DNA of 64,000 bases from Allium sativum. Lineage: Eukaryota > Streptophyta > Magnoliopsida > Asparagales > Amaryllidaceae. The stretch spans positions 319,956,922 through 320,020,921 of the forward strand of contig CM060926.1 of NCBI GenBank assembly GCA_030737875.1, given 5' to 3'. Positions 35,341 through 46,734 of the stretch are shown here, in pieces (the first letter of the stretch is position 1; every line of letters starts with the position of its first letter). Below the pieces are notes generated by a model. That model was given only the letters and a program-made list of their open reading frames with translations, did not search any database and was not told the origin of the DNA. Both the position numbers and the translations under genes were made by a program.

Positions 35341-36150
35341 CATTATATTTAAATTTTAAATTCCAAAATTATCCCTTTGAACAAAGGAACACCAATTTCA
35401 ACCCAATGACTGTCGCCCCTAGCTAAATACCACCATCCCGGACACAATGGGATATGTTTCGTTGGCCAATTCGACTGTTACAGTCAGTTATTTTTCTAAT
35501 TAAAGTATAAAACATTTAATATTCAATTTGAACGTACATTTCAATTTGCCAGGGCCACAAACTGAATCGAAAAATTCCAGAAAAAGAAATCTAGCTTTGT
35601 TTTGATGATACGGTCCCAACAAAACTAGTTTCGTCGAATTCTGAGATTGTTTGCAAGATGTCTATTTTCTGGTCGACCCATTTTAACAGAAATTGACCAA
35701 TCACATTTTCCTTTGCCCTGCTCACATACTAGCTTCAAAAATCATGAAATTTGAAATCTAGCAATAGTTTGACATCCTGGATCCAACAAAAGTGGTTTCG
35801 TCGAATTCCGAGGTCGTTTGCAAAATTCTATTTTCAAGGGCTATATATTCTATATAGCGACCTTTCTGAAAATTCATTTGGCCATAACTTTTGACTCCTG
35901 CTATGAAACTTCGATTTTTCAGATTCGTTAGAAAGGTATTCATAAACAGATTTAAATATTTTTGGTTTCACTAAAATCTATTATATTTTCCACCCGATAC
36001 AGTCAGTCAAAGTTTGAGTTCAAATTTTCAAACTGCCTCACTATTTCCAATACATTATTTTATTGAAATATTCCATTTCAATTGTTTAAATTCTTGACAA
36101 TAACCAATTTTAAAAATTTTAAATTGGTTCACATTTTCTGGGTTGTTACA

Positions 36151-36155
36151 TTGCA
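36151..36155. other. Target site duplication of element B, right copy (TTGCA)
   Basis: TTGCA directly follows the LTR end TGTTACA; it matches 17886-17890. Confidence 0.92.
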
Positions 36156-39100
36156 TGTAAATAAGCAGCTCGATAATACTCAACAGTAAAGTACGGCTCA
36201 ACGTAATCATATACAGAATTTTTAGACAAATATATACACTTCAAAGCATGGGCACAAGGAAAACCCTTCACTTTCCATTGACTGCAACTGTAAATGCGAT
36301 TTTTAAGATCTACTTTGTGCGATTTTGGAGAATGAACTTCATAAATAAATATGCAAAATTGAAAATAAATCATATACATGATAATATAACATTAAAAAAA
36401 TCCCACATTAACAACTAATCTATCTTGATATCTCTATAATAAGCATTTTTTTTCAGACATTATATATTTTCACACTACAAATACATAAATCCTTAAATTT
36501 CAAGAACAAAAATAAGTAATACTAAAATTATCCTATTGTCACTTTTATATCTTTCAACTATTTCATAAACTAAATGAGCAAAATATTAAAAATATAAATG
36601 CACATATCTTTTTCATAAACAGATTGCACTAAAAAATAAATCTTTGTTACATGTTTATAACATTATTCCAAAATAAAAAACATACCTAGATGATTTAGTA
36701 ACACTCCACCCAAACCCTTCCTCCTTCAATTTCAACAAACAAGCTTCCATTTTTGGACAAAGAACACTATTCTAGTTATCTTCTTCTTCTCTTCGATTGG
36801 ACATTTGCAACATAAGCTTAATCTGAATACCATCAAGACATGCAGTAACAGGTAGATTTCTTTCATCCAAGATCCATGAATTAAAACTCTCCGCTACGTT
36901 AGATTTATTTTCACCATATATTTTCCTAGGAAAAAACAAATCAGCCCAATGATCATACGGCTTATCATTCAAATATTCAATAGCTTTTGCACCACCAATT
37001 TCTTTAAATCTGGCCATAGCTTTTTCAAATTCATAGGCATCCGAAGCTAAAGCACATTGTTCAAGCAAATGACCTACCCAAGCACCCCTCCTACTTTTAA
37101 CAATACTAGTAATATTACTTTGCATATGATGTAGACAGTAAGAATGATGGCTATTTGGAAATAAATTTAGGAATACTCAACAACAATCCCCAATGTCTAT
37201 CACTTAAAAAAGTCATTGGTTTAGCAAACCTAAGGGCATCTCTTAAGTGGGTCAAAAACCAACTCTAGCACTCTTCATTTTCTTTAGACACAATAGCCAT
37301 AGCCAATGGAAAAAAACCTGAAACATAAAACAACAACATCAACAATTATTCAAAATAACATTTTCCAATAATACAACTTAAAATTTTAATTTTTACTACA
37401 GAACATGATAAAATTAATGAACTGCATAAAAAAGATATATTTTTATATCTTTTTCTTATATTAAATTACATAAAATTATAAAATTTTCGTTTATACTACA
37501 AAACATAATAAAATTTTCATTTATACTACAAAACATGATAAAATTAAAGAACTGCATAAAAAAGATATATTGTTATATCATTTTCTTCTATTAAATTACA
37601 AAACATTATAAAATTTTCATTTATAGAAAAGAACATGATAAAAATAATGAACTGCATAAAAAGGCATATTGTTATATCTTTTTCTTCTATTAAATTACAG
37701 AACATGATAAACTTTTCATTTATACTATAGAACATGATAAAATTAATGAACTGCATAAAAAAGATATATTGTTATATTTTATTTCATATTAAATTACATA
37801 AGATGATAAAATTATCATTTATACTACAGAATATGATAAAATTAAAGAACTGCATAAGAAAGATTTATTGTTATATCTTTTGCTTCTATTAAATTACATA
37901 ACATGATAAAATTATAATTTATACTATAGAACATGATAAAATTAATGAATTGCATAAAAAGATATACTGTTATATTTTTTTTCCTATTACATTACAGAAC
38001 TTGATAAAATTTTCATTTATACTACAGAACATGATAAAATTAAAAAACTGCATAGGAAAGATATATTGTTATATCTTTCTCTTCTATTAAATTACAAGTT
38101 CTTATTTATTGTATTTTAAAACTATAATATAATAAGTTGATTATTAATATCTATATTTACTAAAAAATAAAATAATTAATAACATTACGTACCTTGATTT
38201 CCATTTTTAGCAGTTGCAGCCATCAAAATACCACTTCGACCTTTTAAAAATGTTGCATCCAAAAAAATCAGAGGTCGACAATACCTAAATCCAAATATAC
38301 AAGCCGCGTAGCAAACAAAAACTCTCTCATATTGGTTAGTCTCTTCATCTACATCCATAGTTGTATAACTTTTCGGATTATATTTCTTAACAGCCACCAT
38401 ATACCATACTAAATCATTGTATGATTTTTTCTCATCACCATATATGTCATTAATAGCCAATTTTTTGCCCTTATAAGCATAATAATAACTCAAATCCACA
38501 TCATAATCTCTCCTAAAACTTTTCACAATATCCTTAGTCTTCCTTTTCGGCTCATCACGTATTTGATTAGCGATCATTGTTTTTACAAGATTATTGTTAA
38601 TAACTGGACTACTAACTGATTTAAATCCACCTCCACATGTATGACTTAGCTGCATATTTTTAACAATCAACTTATCCAATTGCTTCAATTCGCAAGAAGC
38701 ATGAATCCTAAATGAGAAACCATTTATAGCACATTAAACTGTAGCCCGCTCCTTACAATTCTTAAGATATTTTGCTTTAAATCCATTTTTCAAACAATAA
38801 GCACTAACAATTCTGCGAAATCCAATTGTCGAATCAAATATTTGTTCAACACCAGTAAAAAAACTTAAATTTGATTTTTTCTTCAACAATTCATGCAAGA
38901 TTTTTTCTTCACAACAAGCAGAGTCTATATCATTATTATATCCAATCAAATTACTGTTTGATTCTCCAACACCAACAAATGAGACTGATTTACTGTTGTC
39001 AACAGCAACATCATTTGAATTATTCTTCAAGCATATAAAAAAGCCAAGAAATCCTCCTTTTTAAACCACGCCAAGCACAAAATATCTTGTAAATCACTAT

Positions 39101-39895
39101 CCGTCTCAATGTAAGTAGTCTTAGATTCTCTAACATAGAACACATCAAAACATAAAGGAGTACAAGTATTCCACACCTCACAAACCTTACTTCTTACATA
39201 ACTAATTGATGCATCCAAACAAAGACGAATACTAAATGAATTCTTATTAAAATCAAATATAACCATCACAGATATATCAGACCTGCAATTCAGAACATAA
39301 ATAAGTAAATAACAATACAATTTAAACCTTTGTTATAAATCATTTTACAAAAAGATAAAACCAGTTATCTTTTTTACTACTGTTATGATAATGATTAAAT
39401 TACAGAATTAAACAATAATTTTAAAATAATATATATGATTTTAAAACATAATTCTATTATAATTGTTCTGTTATCTGTACATATAATTGTTGTATTATCT
39501 TTACATGCATTTTTTGTCTTATCTTAACATATAATTCTTAATCATATATCATTTGAATTATATATAAAACATAACTGTTGCACATTATAACCAATTTTTT
39601 TAAAATTAACTACCAAAAATATTGTTATTTGCCATTGAAACCCAAATAAACACATATCTTTTAATTTTACAAATAATTTGTAAAAAAGATAAAACAAATT
39701 ATCTTTTTTATTTCAGATTTGTCAATGAAAAAAATCATAATCATAGATATACAAAAACTACAATTAAATTCACTAATAAATAGACATTAAAATCACATTT
39801 CACATGTCATATGAAAATTTCAATTTAATTACACCATAACTTACAGCAGCCTGTTCAACTAAAGGAATACTTGAACTTTGAGTTTGCTCTTCCAT
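36156..39895 (-). pseudogene. mudrA: mudrA-type MULE transposase (N-terminal and catalytic part)
   Basis: Exons read leftward: 39895-39845 (start ATG), 39282 to about 38193, 37317 to about 36689, and from about 36340 to the insertion point; introns have GT-AG ends (39844-39283, 38192-37318 and one near 36688-36340). Domains in order: a PB1-like N-terminus, a MuDR DNA-binding region, and the transposase core with D in F-L-D-A-T-F-L-K-G (38257-38259), D in S-D-R-H-W-G (about 37199) and E in V-A-E-S-F-N (36889-36891). A SWIM zinc finger follows (C-S-x8-G-F-P-C-A-H-A). The last part continues at 17885 beyond element B. Stops (for example about 38734) and a frameshift near 39030 show decay. Confidence 0.85.
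37321..38150 (-). repeat. About 99-bp tandem repeat filling a mudrA intron
   Basis: The word AACTGCATAA (with variants) starts at 37421, 37550, 37650, 37749, 37848, 37948 and 38046, a period of 98-100 bp after a first longer step. Units also carry GAACATGATAAAATT and TTTATACTACAG. The array occupies nearly the whole 875-bp intron 38192-37318. Confidence 0.85.
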
Positions 39896-40578
39896 TGATT
39901 TAACTACATAGTCCACAAAAATAAAGAACAAATTAGCATATTTCCATTTCATATTCCACAATTTCATATTCTATCAAAAATTTAAAATCGCTCGTTAAAA
40001 TTATAATCCACGATGCAATTCAAATTTATCAAAATCACCTGATAAAGAATAAAATAACAACAAAACAAAAGAATCGCCTCTTAAATATCAAGAATTTGAA
40101 AATTTTATGTTGAATTATAAAGTAGGAAGAAAATCGAAATTATTAAAACTCACGTGAAAGAAATAATGATCGCAGATCGAGTTTGAAAATATTGGAAAAT
40201 CGGAGATATCGAGATCACTGCTCCTGATTTATTTGATGAGATCGACGTTTTTAAAAAAGAAAATGACTCGCCATGTTTTCTGTCCTTAAAACTAATTGTT
40301 TCAAAACAACGTCCTTAACAATAATGAAGACGTGATTAGGAGCCCTTGCCGCTAATTTCCACTAGAAGCAAACTACGAGTTTTATTCGAATATAAACTCT
40401 TATTTGATTTCATGTCTGCCTCTTAGTTTCACTAGGCTTTCTAAGAATCTAATGGTTTGGTGGGCACTCAATAACCTATTTATCGTTCATTTATTTCTAT
40501 GTATAGCACACTTTTAGTTTTACCCAAACTGTGCCCCATACACAGGATTTTCGACATTTTTTTAGTGTCGTAGAAGGA
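39896..40578. other. Upstream region of mudrA and probable MULE end
   Basis: No gene is seen. It should hold the mudrA promoter and the right terminus of the MULE. Candidate terminal sequence near 40250-40340 was compared by eye with the left side, but that side is cut by element C, so no terminal repeat or target duplication can be shown. Confidence 0.4.
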
Positions 40579-41488
40579 TGTTTTGATGATAACAACAACA
40601 TGTATAATAGGTATTGGTATAAAATATATTTATAGTTGTTACTAACGATTATATATATAGTTTATATATAGACTTTATAACAGGTATTGATAATCAAGAT
40701 TGTACAGTAACGAGATTGTCTGTAATGATCTAAGGACATGCTATGGGGATGATCAAAACTGGTGATGGAAATTATGGCTAATGAGTTACCAAGAGTTCAA
40801 GAATTCAAAATGATGAAGATAAGTATTGTAGTCTTAGTTATATATGTTAATGCTCGATTGCACTCATCTGATCCCTTTTCAAAATAGATTTATATTTATT
40901 AATTCTTATAGTAATTTTGAATGCATATATTATAATTATTTTTTAACATCTACATTTTAAATTAATTTTGATATTTTATGTTTTAAGTTTTAAATCTATT
41001 TACTATTTCAATTTTAATTATATTTCATATTTGTGATATTTGATACTATATTTTAATTTTTGATAACATATACTTTGTATTTGCAGTTTGATATATTTTA
41101 TATTATTTGTGTTATATGTATTACTATTTTAATCTTTATTGTTTTGAATATTTATTTTCGGATTTTAAAGTTACATTATATATTGATTTTGATTATATAG
41201 CGTATATATAAGTTTAAATTATTAAAATTATTTTGATAATTTTTCTTAAGTATTTTTTGTTTAAAACTCTATTATACAATGTTAAATATTTTAACAGAGT
41301 TTCAAATTAAATTATATAGTTTTATATTTTAAAATAAAATGAAATAAGAATTCAAAATTTACAAAAGGACTATGTCGACATGACCAAACATAGTATGTGG
41401 ACATACTAGCTAAAATTTTCAAATATAAAATTTGAATTGAAGTGTCTTTTCATCGTATACTTTCGCGAATGGACATTTCTCTTCTCTT

Positions 41489-41497
41489 CTATAAATA
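41489..41497 (+). promoter_or_regulatory. TATA box in the Copia LTR
   Basis: CTATAAATAAGG preceded by a CT-rich stretch, a typical Copia LTR promoter layout. Confidence 0.5.
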
Positions 41498-41709
41498 AGG
41501 AATTCTGATTCAAAAATTTAGTCATTACTTTATCTTCTTCTTCATCTATTTCTTCTCCACCATTTCTATTAAAATCCTAACTATATTCTTCCGAATTTTA
41601 AAGTAAATTAGACATTTCTACTTGGCTTTTGATTCTCCATCATCCTCCCAATAATCTATCAAAATCAGAGTGTAAACCAGAGATATATGGGTACTTTAAT
41701 CTATGTTAT

Positions 41710-41980
41710 GAAAAGCGCGCTTAAGCAATTTTTGCAATTATATCGCTTAATTTTATGAAAAGCGGAAGGCATTAAGCGATTAGCGCTTATGCGCACCTTT
41801 TTAGCGCTTAATAGTGCCACGCTTAAATTTAAGCACTTGTATAGCAATATTAAGCGATGACTTATTTGTATAATAGTAATGCACCGCTTAAGCGCCTTTA
41901 GTTATAGTTTGGTTGTGCATGGATCTAGCGCACCATTAAGCAAACCCTTCATCGCCTCACTGCGTTTGGTGCTTAATATA
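41710..41980. repeat. Dense cluster of AAGCGCTTAA-type half-palindromes
   Basis: TTAAGCG or CGCTTAA words occur about ten times in some 270 bp (e.g. GCGCTTAAGC near 41716, ATTAAGCGATTAGCGCTTAT near 41770, CACGCTTAAATTTAAGC near 41820, CCGCTTAAGCGCC near 41885). No coding frame fits. Confidence 0.7.
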
Positions 41981-42474
41981 ACGTAGATTTTAATCATGAT
42001 CACAAATCAGGTTTGTATTCCATTGTAAAATCTACACAAATATACTCAAAAGGGTATGACTTGTTGATCCGTAAATCAAGTTGGGTTTGATTGTACCCGA
42101 AAAGCAATTGGGTATGACTTGCTGTCCGAGAAATGAAGTGGCTATGCTTAGAGGTTGAGAATTCTTGACGATGCCTCCTTTTAGCTTTAAAATCAAGGAG
42201 TGTAATATATTTTGAAGTGATTAAAAATTCATACAAGTTTTGGTGATGGACTGAATATAGGGTAACTCCGTACAGGTGTGTTCCTTCCTTACTGTTTTTT
42301 ATTCTATTGTGGTTTATATGATTTCTGATATTTCTATGATAAATATATGATAATTTGCATATATTCAAGTATAATAGAAGTAATTCGAAAAAGATTGATA
42401 TAAATCCCACAACTACTATTCACCCCTCTTTGATGTTAGGTTTATCTTAAAACCCGCTTCCGTTGCACCCACAA

Positions 42475-42493
42475 TTGGTATCAAGGCATAGGT
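42475..42493 (+). other. Copia primer-binding site (decayed)
   Basis: TTGGTATCAAGGCATAGGTT resembles the initiator tRNA-Met complement with one indel-like change (AAGGC for AGAGC). Confidence 0.55.
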
Positions 42494-42499
42494 TTTCAA

Positions 42500-43010
42500 A
42501 AAGTTTCATTATATGATTTTTGAAAATAGTAGTAACGTCCATCAACACTGGTAATGATAACACTATCACTAGTTCTTTTGTAGTAGGTCAACCCACTACC
42601 AGACCACCACTTTTTAAAGGTAGTAATTACACGTACTGAGCGTGTAGGATGAAAATTTATTGGCAATCAATTGTATTAGATATTTGAAATGTTACACAAA
42701 CGGAGTATTATGAGACCGAGACTAACTATACACAGTGAAGTACTGATCAAAAGGCAGTTGCACAATGCAACTCTAAAGCTATGAATATACTATTTTGTTC
42801 ATTATATAAGAATGAGTTTAATAGGGTATCTGTTTGTAGGTCTGCATATGATATTTGGAGAATATTGCAAGTTATACATGAAGGCACTAGTAAAGTCAAG
42901 CAAGTTACATGTAAAGCTTTTCTTTTTCATGATCAAGATGTTATTCAAGCCTAAATCACCTATTTGAACTTTGGCAAAGTTCATATAGAAATATTTGCGG
43001 CTTTCTCTGA
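42500..43010 (+). pseudogene. gag: Copia-type gag remnant
   Basis: One frame, broken by several stops, reads as the N-terminal half of a plant Copia gag. Visible blocks are R-P-P-L-F-K-G-S-N-Y, K-A-V-A-Q-C-N-S-K-A-M-N-I-L and S-A-Y-D-I-W, followed by H-E-G-T-S-K-V-K-Q. Gag would package element RNA. Stops include those after Y-T-Y (near 42637) and others at about 42690, 42735 and 42951. No pol follows; the rest of the element is missing. Confidence 0.7.
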
Positions 43011-43764
43011 TTTTCCATATTATGAAATCAATTCTATTTTTTTAAAATAATAGCGTTCTTAATTTAGTCGATTCTCTACAAAATGAATTTATTTCTATCC
43101 CAGTCTTGTTAAAATGTTTTATGTAAATTTGCAAGGGAAGTTTTATGAAGGAAACAAAAGTGAAATTTAGAGTAGCGTCAATGGGACACAAATCGTTTTA
43201 AATTATGAATCTTTTTGTCCTATTCTTAGTTGCAAATTTATCGGTCTGGATCTCTCTATGTTCCAAATTGACGAACACGATGGAGAGACCCTTTACCACC
43301 TTTTATAAAATGATGAACACCAAGATTTTGTCAATCGCTATTTTCATCCAAGACGAGTATAGTTCGTCTTCTTTTACAACAAACCATCACACCTAGATTC
43401 AAAAATTACAATAACCCGACATCTAAAGCGTATAAAGCTCTTTTCATTCTCTTTGGTTAATACGACATAAATTAGCATTAGTCATTTTGGATGAATTTCA
43501 TCCCAAGAATCTTGCAAATCACGAAAGCTCTCTTTTTCAAAGTGTTTACCTTACAAGAATTTTTAGTTTTTTTACAATCGATTTTGAAGGAGAGAAATTT
43601 TTCAAAGAAATTTTTTTACTAAAGACAATATCGATTTAATGCAAATTATTCTAATCTTTATTTCTTATGAATCACTTGCCGAAAAAGAGAGAAGATTGGC
43701 TTTTTACGAAGGGTTGAAATGAAGGAAGAGAAGGATGAAGGAGAAGGGACGAAAATAAAAGAAG
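43011..43764. other. Unassigned sequence left of the LARD, partly LINE-like
   Basis: No clear gene is seen. The last about 90 bp (purine-rich, GAAGAGAAGGATGAAGG-type) lies immediately before the LARD and was contiguous with 57586 onward before that insertion, so it probably belongs to the LINE found there. Confidence 0.35.
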
Positions 43765-43769
43765 AGGAG
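43765..43769. other. Target site duplication of the LARD, left copy (AGGAG)
   Basis: AGGAG directly precedes TGTAACAACC; the same five bases follow the right LTR at 57581-57585. Confidence 0.93.
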
Positions 43770-44653
43770 TGTAACAACCCGAAAATCTGGGCCAGTTTAA
43801 AATTTTTATTTTGGGAATTTTAGCGAATTTTGAACATTTAAAATAGATTATTTTAAATAATATCGACGAGAAATTTATTTTGAATATAATTATAACGTAT
43901 ATATTATACACGCCGTCGTTAGAATATATATAATTATAAATAGAATTGAAAATGGCGCGGTAGTTCGATAATTTGATTTCAAACTTCAATTGAATGTACC
44001 GGGTGCAAAACAAACCGGATTTTAGTGAAACCAAAAACATTAGGATCTAATTGATAATATCTTTCCAACGAATCCGAAAAATCGAAATTTCATAACGGGA
44101 ATCAAAAGATATGTCCAGTTGAAAATTCTAAATAGTCGCTATGGAATTCAGGCCCTTAAAAATTGAAGTTTTGCAAACGACCTCGGATTTCGACAAAACC
44201 AGTTTTGTTGGGTCTGTGATGTCAAATTATTGCTAGGTTTCAAATTTCATAATTTTTCGAATCAATATGTGAGCGTGGCAAAGGAAAACGCGTTTGACCA
44301 GTTTTAGTTGATTTTAATCGACTGGAAAATGACCATTTTTCTAACGGTCTCAGAATTCAGCGAAACTAGTTTTGTTAGGACCGTATCGTCAATACGAAGC
44401 TAGAAAATATTTTTTGGGAATTTTTTGAGTTAGTATGTGACCCCGGTAATTTGAAATGTACGTTTAAAATTCAAATTAGATTTAAATGTTGAATTCAACG
44501 AAAACTGATTGTAACGATCAAATCAGCTTGCGATACTTATCCCATTGTGTTCGGAATGGGGGTAATTAGCTAGGGGCGACAGTCGTTGGGTCCGATTTGC
44601 AGTTCGATTTAAAAAGCAACTTAAAAGGAGAAAAAAAAAATTAATAAATAAAA

Positions 44654-44660
44654 TATAAAA
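44654..44660 (+). promoter_or_regulatory. LARD LTR TATA box (left copy)
   Basis: TATAAAA upstream of the GC-rich leader; the equivalent in the right LTR is at 52087-52093. The start site is expected near 44685. Confidence 0.55.
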
Positions 44661-44724
44661 CCTTCTTTTGCATATACCCCCCCCCCCCCCCCGATTTCAT
44701 TTCGAACAGAAGAAAGAAAAAAAA

Positions 44725-44995
44725 ATCGCTGCGCCCTAGCCCCGTGCCCACGATCTCGACGCCACGCCGCCGCCGGGGTTGGCCAACCCCACGCCTCGTC
44801 GCCAGCCAACCCTAGCCCTAAATCGCCACGACCTCCCACCAGCGACGCCCCCCTTCCTGCCAAAGCCGTCGCCACCTCTGGATGGACCCCGACCATGGAT
44901 CCCAGTCGCGCCGCCCGCTCCAGCCTCTGACCCACTGCCTCGACGCCCTCCAACAGCCCAGCACCCCTCTTTCCAGTTGAAAGCAGTAAAATGTA
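44725..44995 (+). other. GC-rich leader island in LARD LTR with splice donor
   Basis: It is strongly GC-rich (CGACGCCACGCCGCCGCC and similar) inside AT-rich DNA and ends with AAAAT|GTAAGT at 44993. An ORF from 44779 is Pro-rich and present in both LTRs, but changes between copies alter residues and no family is recognised. The position matches element B's GC-rich leader, yet the sequence differs. A C-run of 16-17 bases at 44677-44692 precedes it and is much shorter in the right LTR. Confidence 0.6.
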
Positions 44996-45059
44996 AGTTT
45001 TTAATTATATTTTTATTTATAAAATCAGTTTTTACATGCATGAAAATAAAGTAAATTGA

Positions 45060-45600
45060 AAAAGGCGAGATTTTTAAATTGAAAAAGGCAAGATTTTTAA
45101 ATTGAAAAAGGCGAAATCTTTATATGGAGAATTGCGTGATAAAAATAGAATTTTATCTATATAGTAGCGAAGTAAAAGACTTTATAAAAATATAATCTTT
45201 ACTATATAGATGATGTAAAAATATGATTTTTGTTTATGTAGAGAAGTAAAAATATAATTTTTACATGATAGGAATATTAGAAATACCATCTTTATATGTG
45301 TAGAAAAATAAAAATGTGATTTTTATAATGATATTTTTGAAAAGGAGAAATCTTTATTTTTGAAAGGGCGAAATCTTTATATGAAGAATGGCGTGATAAA
45401 AATATAATCTTTACTATATGAACATCGATGTGAAAATAGAATTTTTATCTATATGTAGCGAAATAAAAATTCGATTTTTATATATTGAATAGCAAAGTAA
45501 AAATTCTATTTTTATATATTGAATAGCAAAGTAAAAATTCGATTTTTATATATTGAATAGCGAAGTAAAAATGTGATTTTTACATATGTAGATAATACGG
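45060..45600 (+). repeat. AT-rich short repeats in LARD LTR (left)
   Basis: The words AAATTGAAAAAGGCGAGATT and TATATTGAATAGCAAAGTAA recur in short tandem groups, with AAAATTCGATTTTTA units. The same block sits at 52490-53000 in the right LTR. It corresponds in position to the 126-bp minisatellite of element B. Confidence 0.7.
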
Positions 45601-46734
45601 GCAAAGAAAGTGAAAAGAGGCAGAACGACGAAGATTTCTATAAATGAAGAGTCGTGGTATTGGATAGCTATCGGTGAGAACTTCTCACCTTTCAATTTAA
45701 TTATTCTAGTTATAAATATATACTAGGATGCAGACGGTGTTTAGTAGCACCCGACACCCGTCATCCACAGACCATGGATGGCTTGTTTGTTAAATTGTTT
45801 GGTTGTGTAGTTGGTTAGATTATTTGGTTTGAATTGAATTGTTTGGTGAAATGGAATTGATTTGATTGATGTGTGAATGGCGTGGGCCTTCACTAGACCG
45901 GGGATAAGGCTAGGCCTTGTCCCGTTTCTAGTATCGTGCCGTTATGCCGCCGAAATTTTCTAAAATAAGTTAGAAAAATAACAATATCATTTTATAGAAT
46001 AAATGAATTGAATAGAAATTCATATGTTGAAATAAAATGTTTTGTCGTTAAAAATATAATTTTTAACGTGAATGTAAATAAATAAATATTAATTTACAAA
46101 CCGGACGGTTTGTTTATGTACACCTATTTGAAAGACATTGATTGGGACGATAAATTTCACACATCGCCCAACTGCACAAATAAAATCTGTGGTTGATTGT
46201 TTGAAACCCTACACGGGTGTTGGGATGAAATTTGAAGTTCACTCATCCTGATTGATTAAATATGTCGATCGATTGATTGACAGGCTGTTATAAGCGTTAG
46301 ATATCTATATTTGATGCTTACACAGTGTAGTGCACTTTGGTTGATGGTTGATTATTTTTCAATGCTATTATATACATGTGTTGTATGAAAATCCATATAA
46401 TTAATTTTATATGGTGATTGATTGGGCCTCATTCCAATTTAGAAAATAAAGAATATTATAACATAAAGGTTCATGTGTTGACAGTACTCATCCGTTGAGA
46501 TTAGTCATGTGTTGAACGAAATATTTTAATAATAGAAATATGTGAAAAGGAAATATTTGAAAAGGAAATAGTTGAAAAAGAAATATTTGAAATAGAATAT
46601 TTGAAAATAGGAATATATGAAGCCGTGTTGATTAGATTGACGCCATTTTGACGTGAACGATATTTATATCGATTTTATTTATTTTATAATGAATATCGAA
46701 AGTGATTTCAAAATCTAATATTTTGAAAAGAATA

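Larger units (their letters stand above)
17891..36150 (-). mobile_element. Element B: Tekay/Del-lineage chromovirus with giant LTRs (18.3 kb)
   Basis: Read on the minus strand: 5' LTR (36150-29918), primer site, leader, gag, protease, RT, RNase H, integrase with chromodomain, hairpin, polypurine tract, 3' LTR (25307-17891). The ends are TGTAACAACCC...GATCGTGACA and are flanked by TTGCA on both sides. Lineage is set by the integrase C-terminus, where a chromodomain-like block follows (E-T-R-E-L-R-N-K-K-I, then V-K-V-Q-W and C-T-W-E-T-E). LTRs account for about 13.6 of 18.3 kb. Typical Tekay LTRs are far shorter. Frameshifts near 28480 and 28270 and stops at 27545 and 25661 make it defective now. 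It interrupts mudrA. Confidence 0.93.
29918..36150 (-). repeat. Element B 5' LTR (6233 bp)
   Basis: On the minus strand it runs from TGTAACAACCCAG (36150) to GGGATCGTCACA (29918), with the primer site two bases beyond. It has one copy of the 1158-bp block (31144-32301), a 126-bp minisatellite (33430-34210), and the GC-rich leader with donor at 34944. The U3 part near 35400-35450 shares the phrase GCTAGGGGCGACAGTC (allowing changes) with the LARD LTRs. Confidence 0.92.
14669..40340. mobile_element. MuDR-like (MULE) element with ULP gene, split by element B; outer ends uncertain
   Basis: A ULP-type protease gene (+, 14791-16545) and a mudrA-type transposase gene (-, 39895 down to 36156, then 17885-17686) converge on an AT-rich spacer. 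The two mudrA parts join exactly at the TTGCA target duplication of element B, so they were one element before that insertion. Convergent transposase plus second gene is the MuDR layout, and MULEs carrying ULP1-like proteases are known as Kaonashi-type in Arabidopsis and similar ones in melon. The left end is cut by element C. The right end lies somewhere between 39896 and 40578. I found no convincing terminal inverted repeat. Confidence 0.6.
40579..42473 (+). repeat. Probable Copia-type 5' LTR
   Basis: The right end is well supported: TTGCACCCACA at 42473 is followed by ATTGGTATCAAGGC, a tRNA-Met primer site with small changes, and then by a Copia gag. ATTCACCCCTCTTTGATG shortly before the end is typical of Copia LTR ends. 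A TATA box is at 41489-41497. The left end is a guess: TGTTTTGATGATAACA at 40579 resembles the start of SIRE-like LTRs. Confidence 0.45.

Noticed and set aside
37321..38150. Regular spaced repeats as a CRISPR array
   Set aside because: Whole 99-bp units repeat head to tail with no unique spacers, inside an intron of a plant transposase.
40250..40340. Terminal inverted repeat of the MULE
   Set aside because: No matching inverted sequence was found on the left side, which is truncated by element C, so the claim cannot be supported.
44677..44692. C-homopolymer, and a similar one at 62271-62296, as functional elements
   Set aside because: Length differs strongly between the two LTRs of the same element; the likely cause is replication slippage or sequencing error.
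44621..45054. Pro-rich and Ala/Gly-rich ORFs on both strands in the LARD LTR, repeated at 52069-52478
   Set aside because: The island is GC-rich so both strands stay open by chance. The two copies differ by residue-changing substitutions and no family is recognised. Repetition is explained by the LTR pair.
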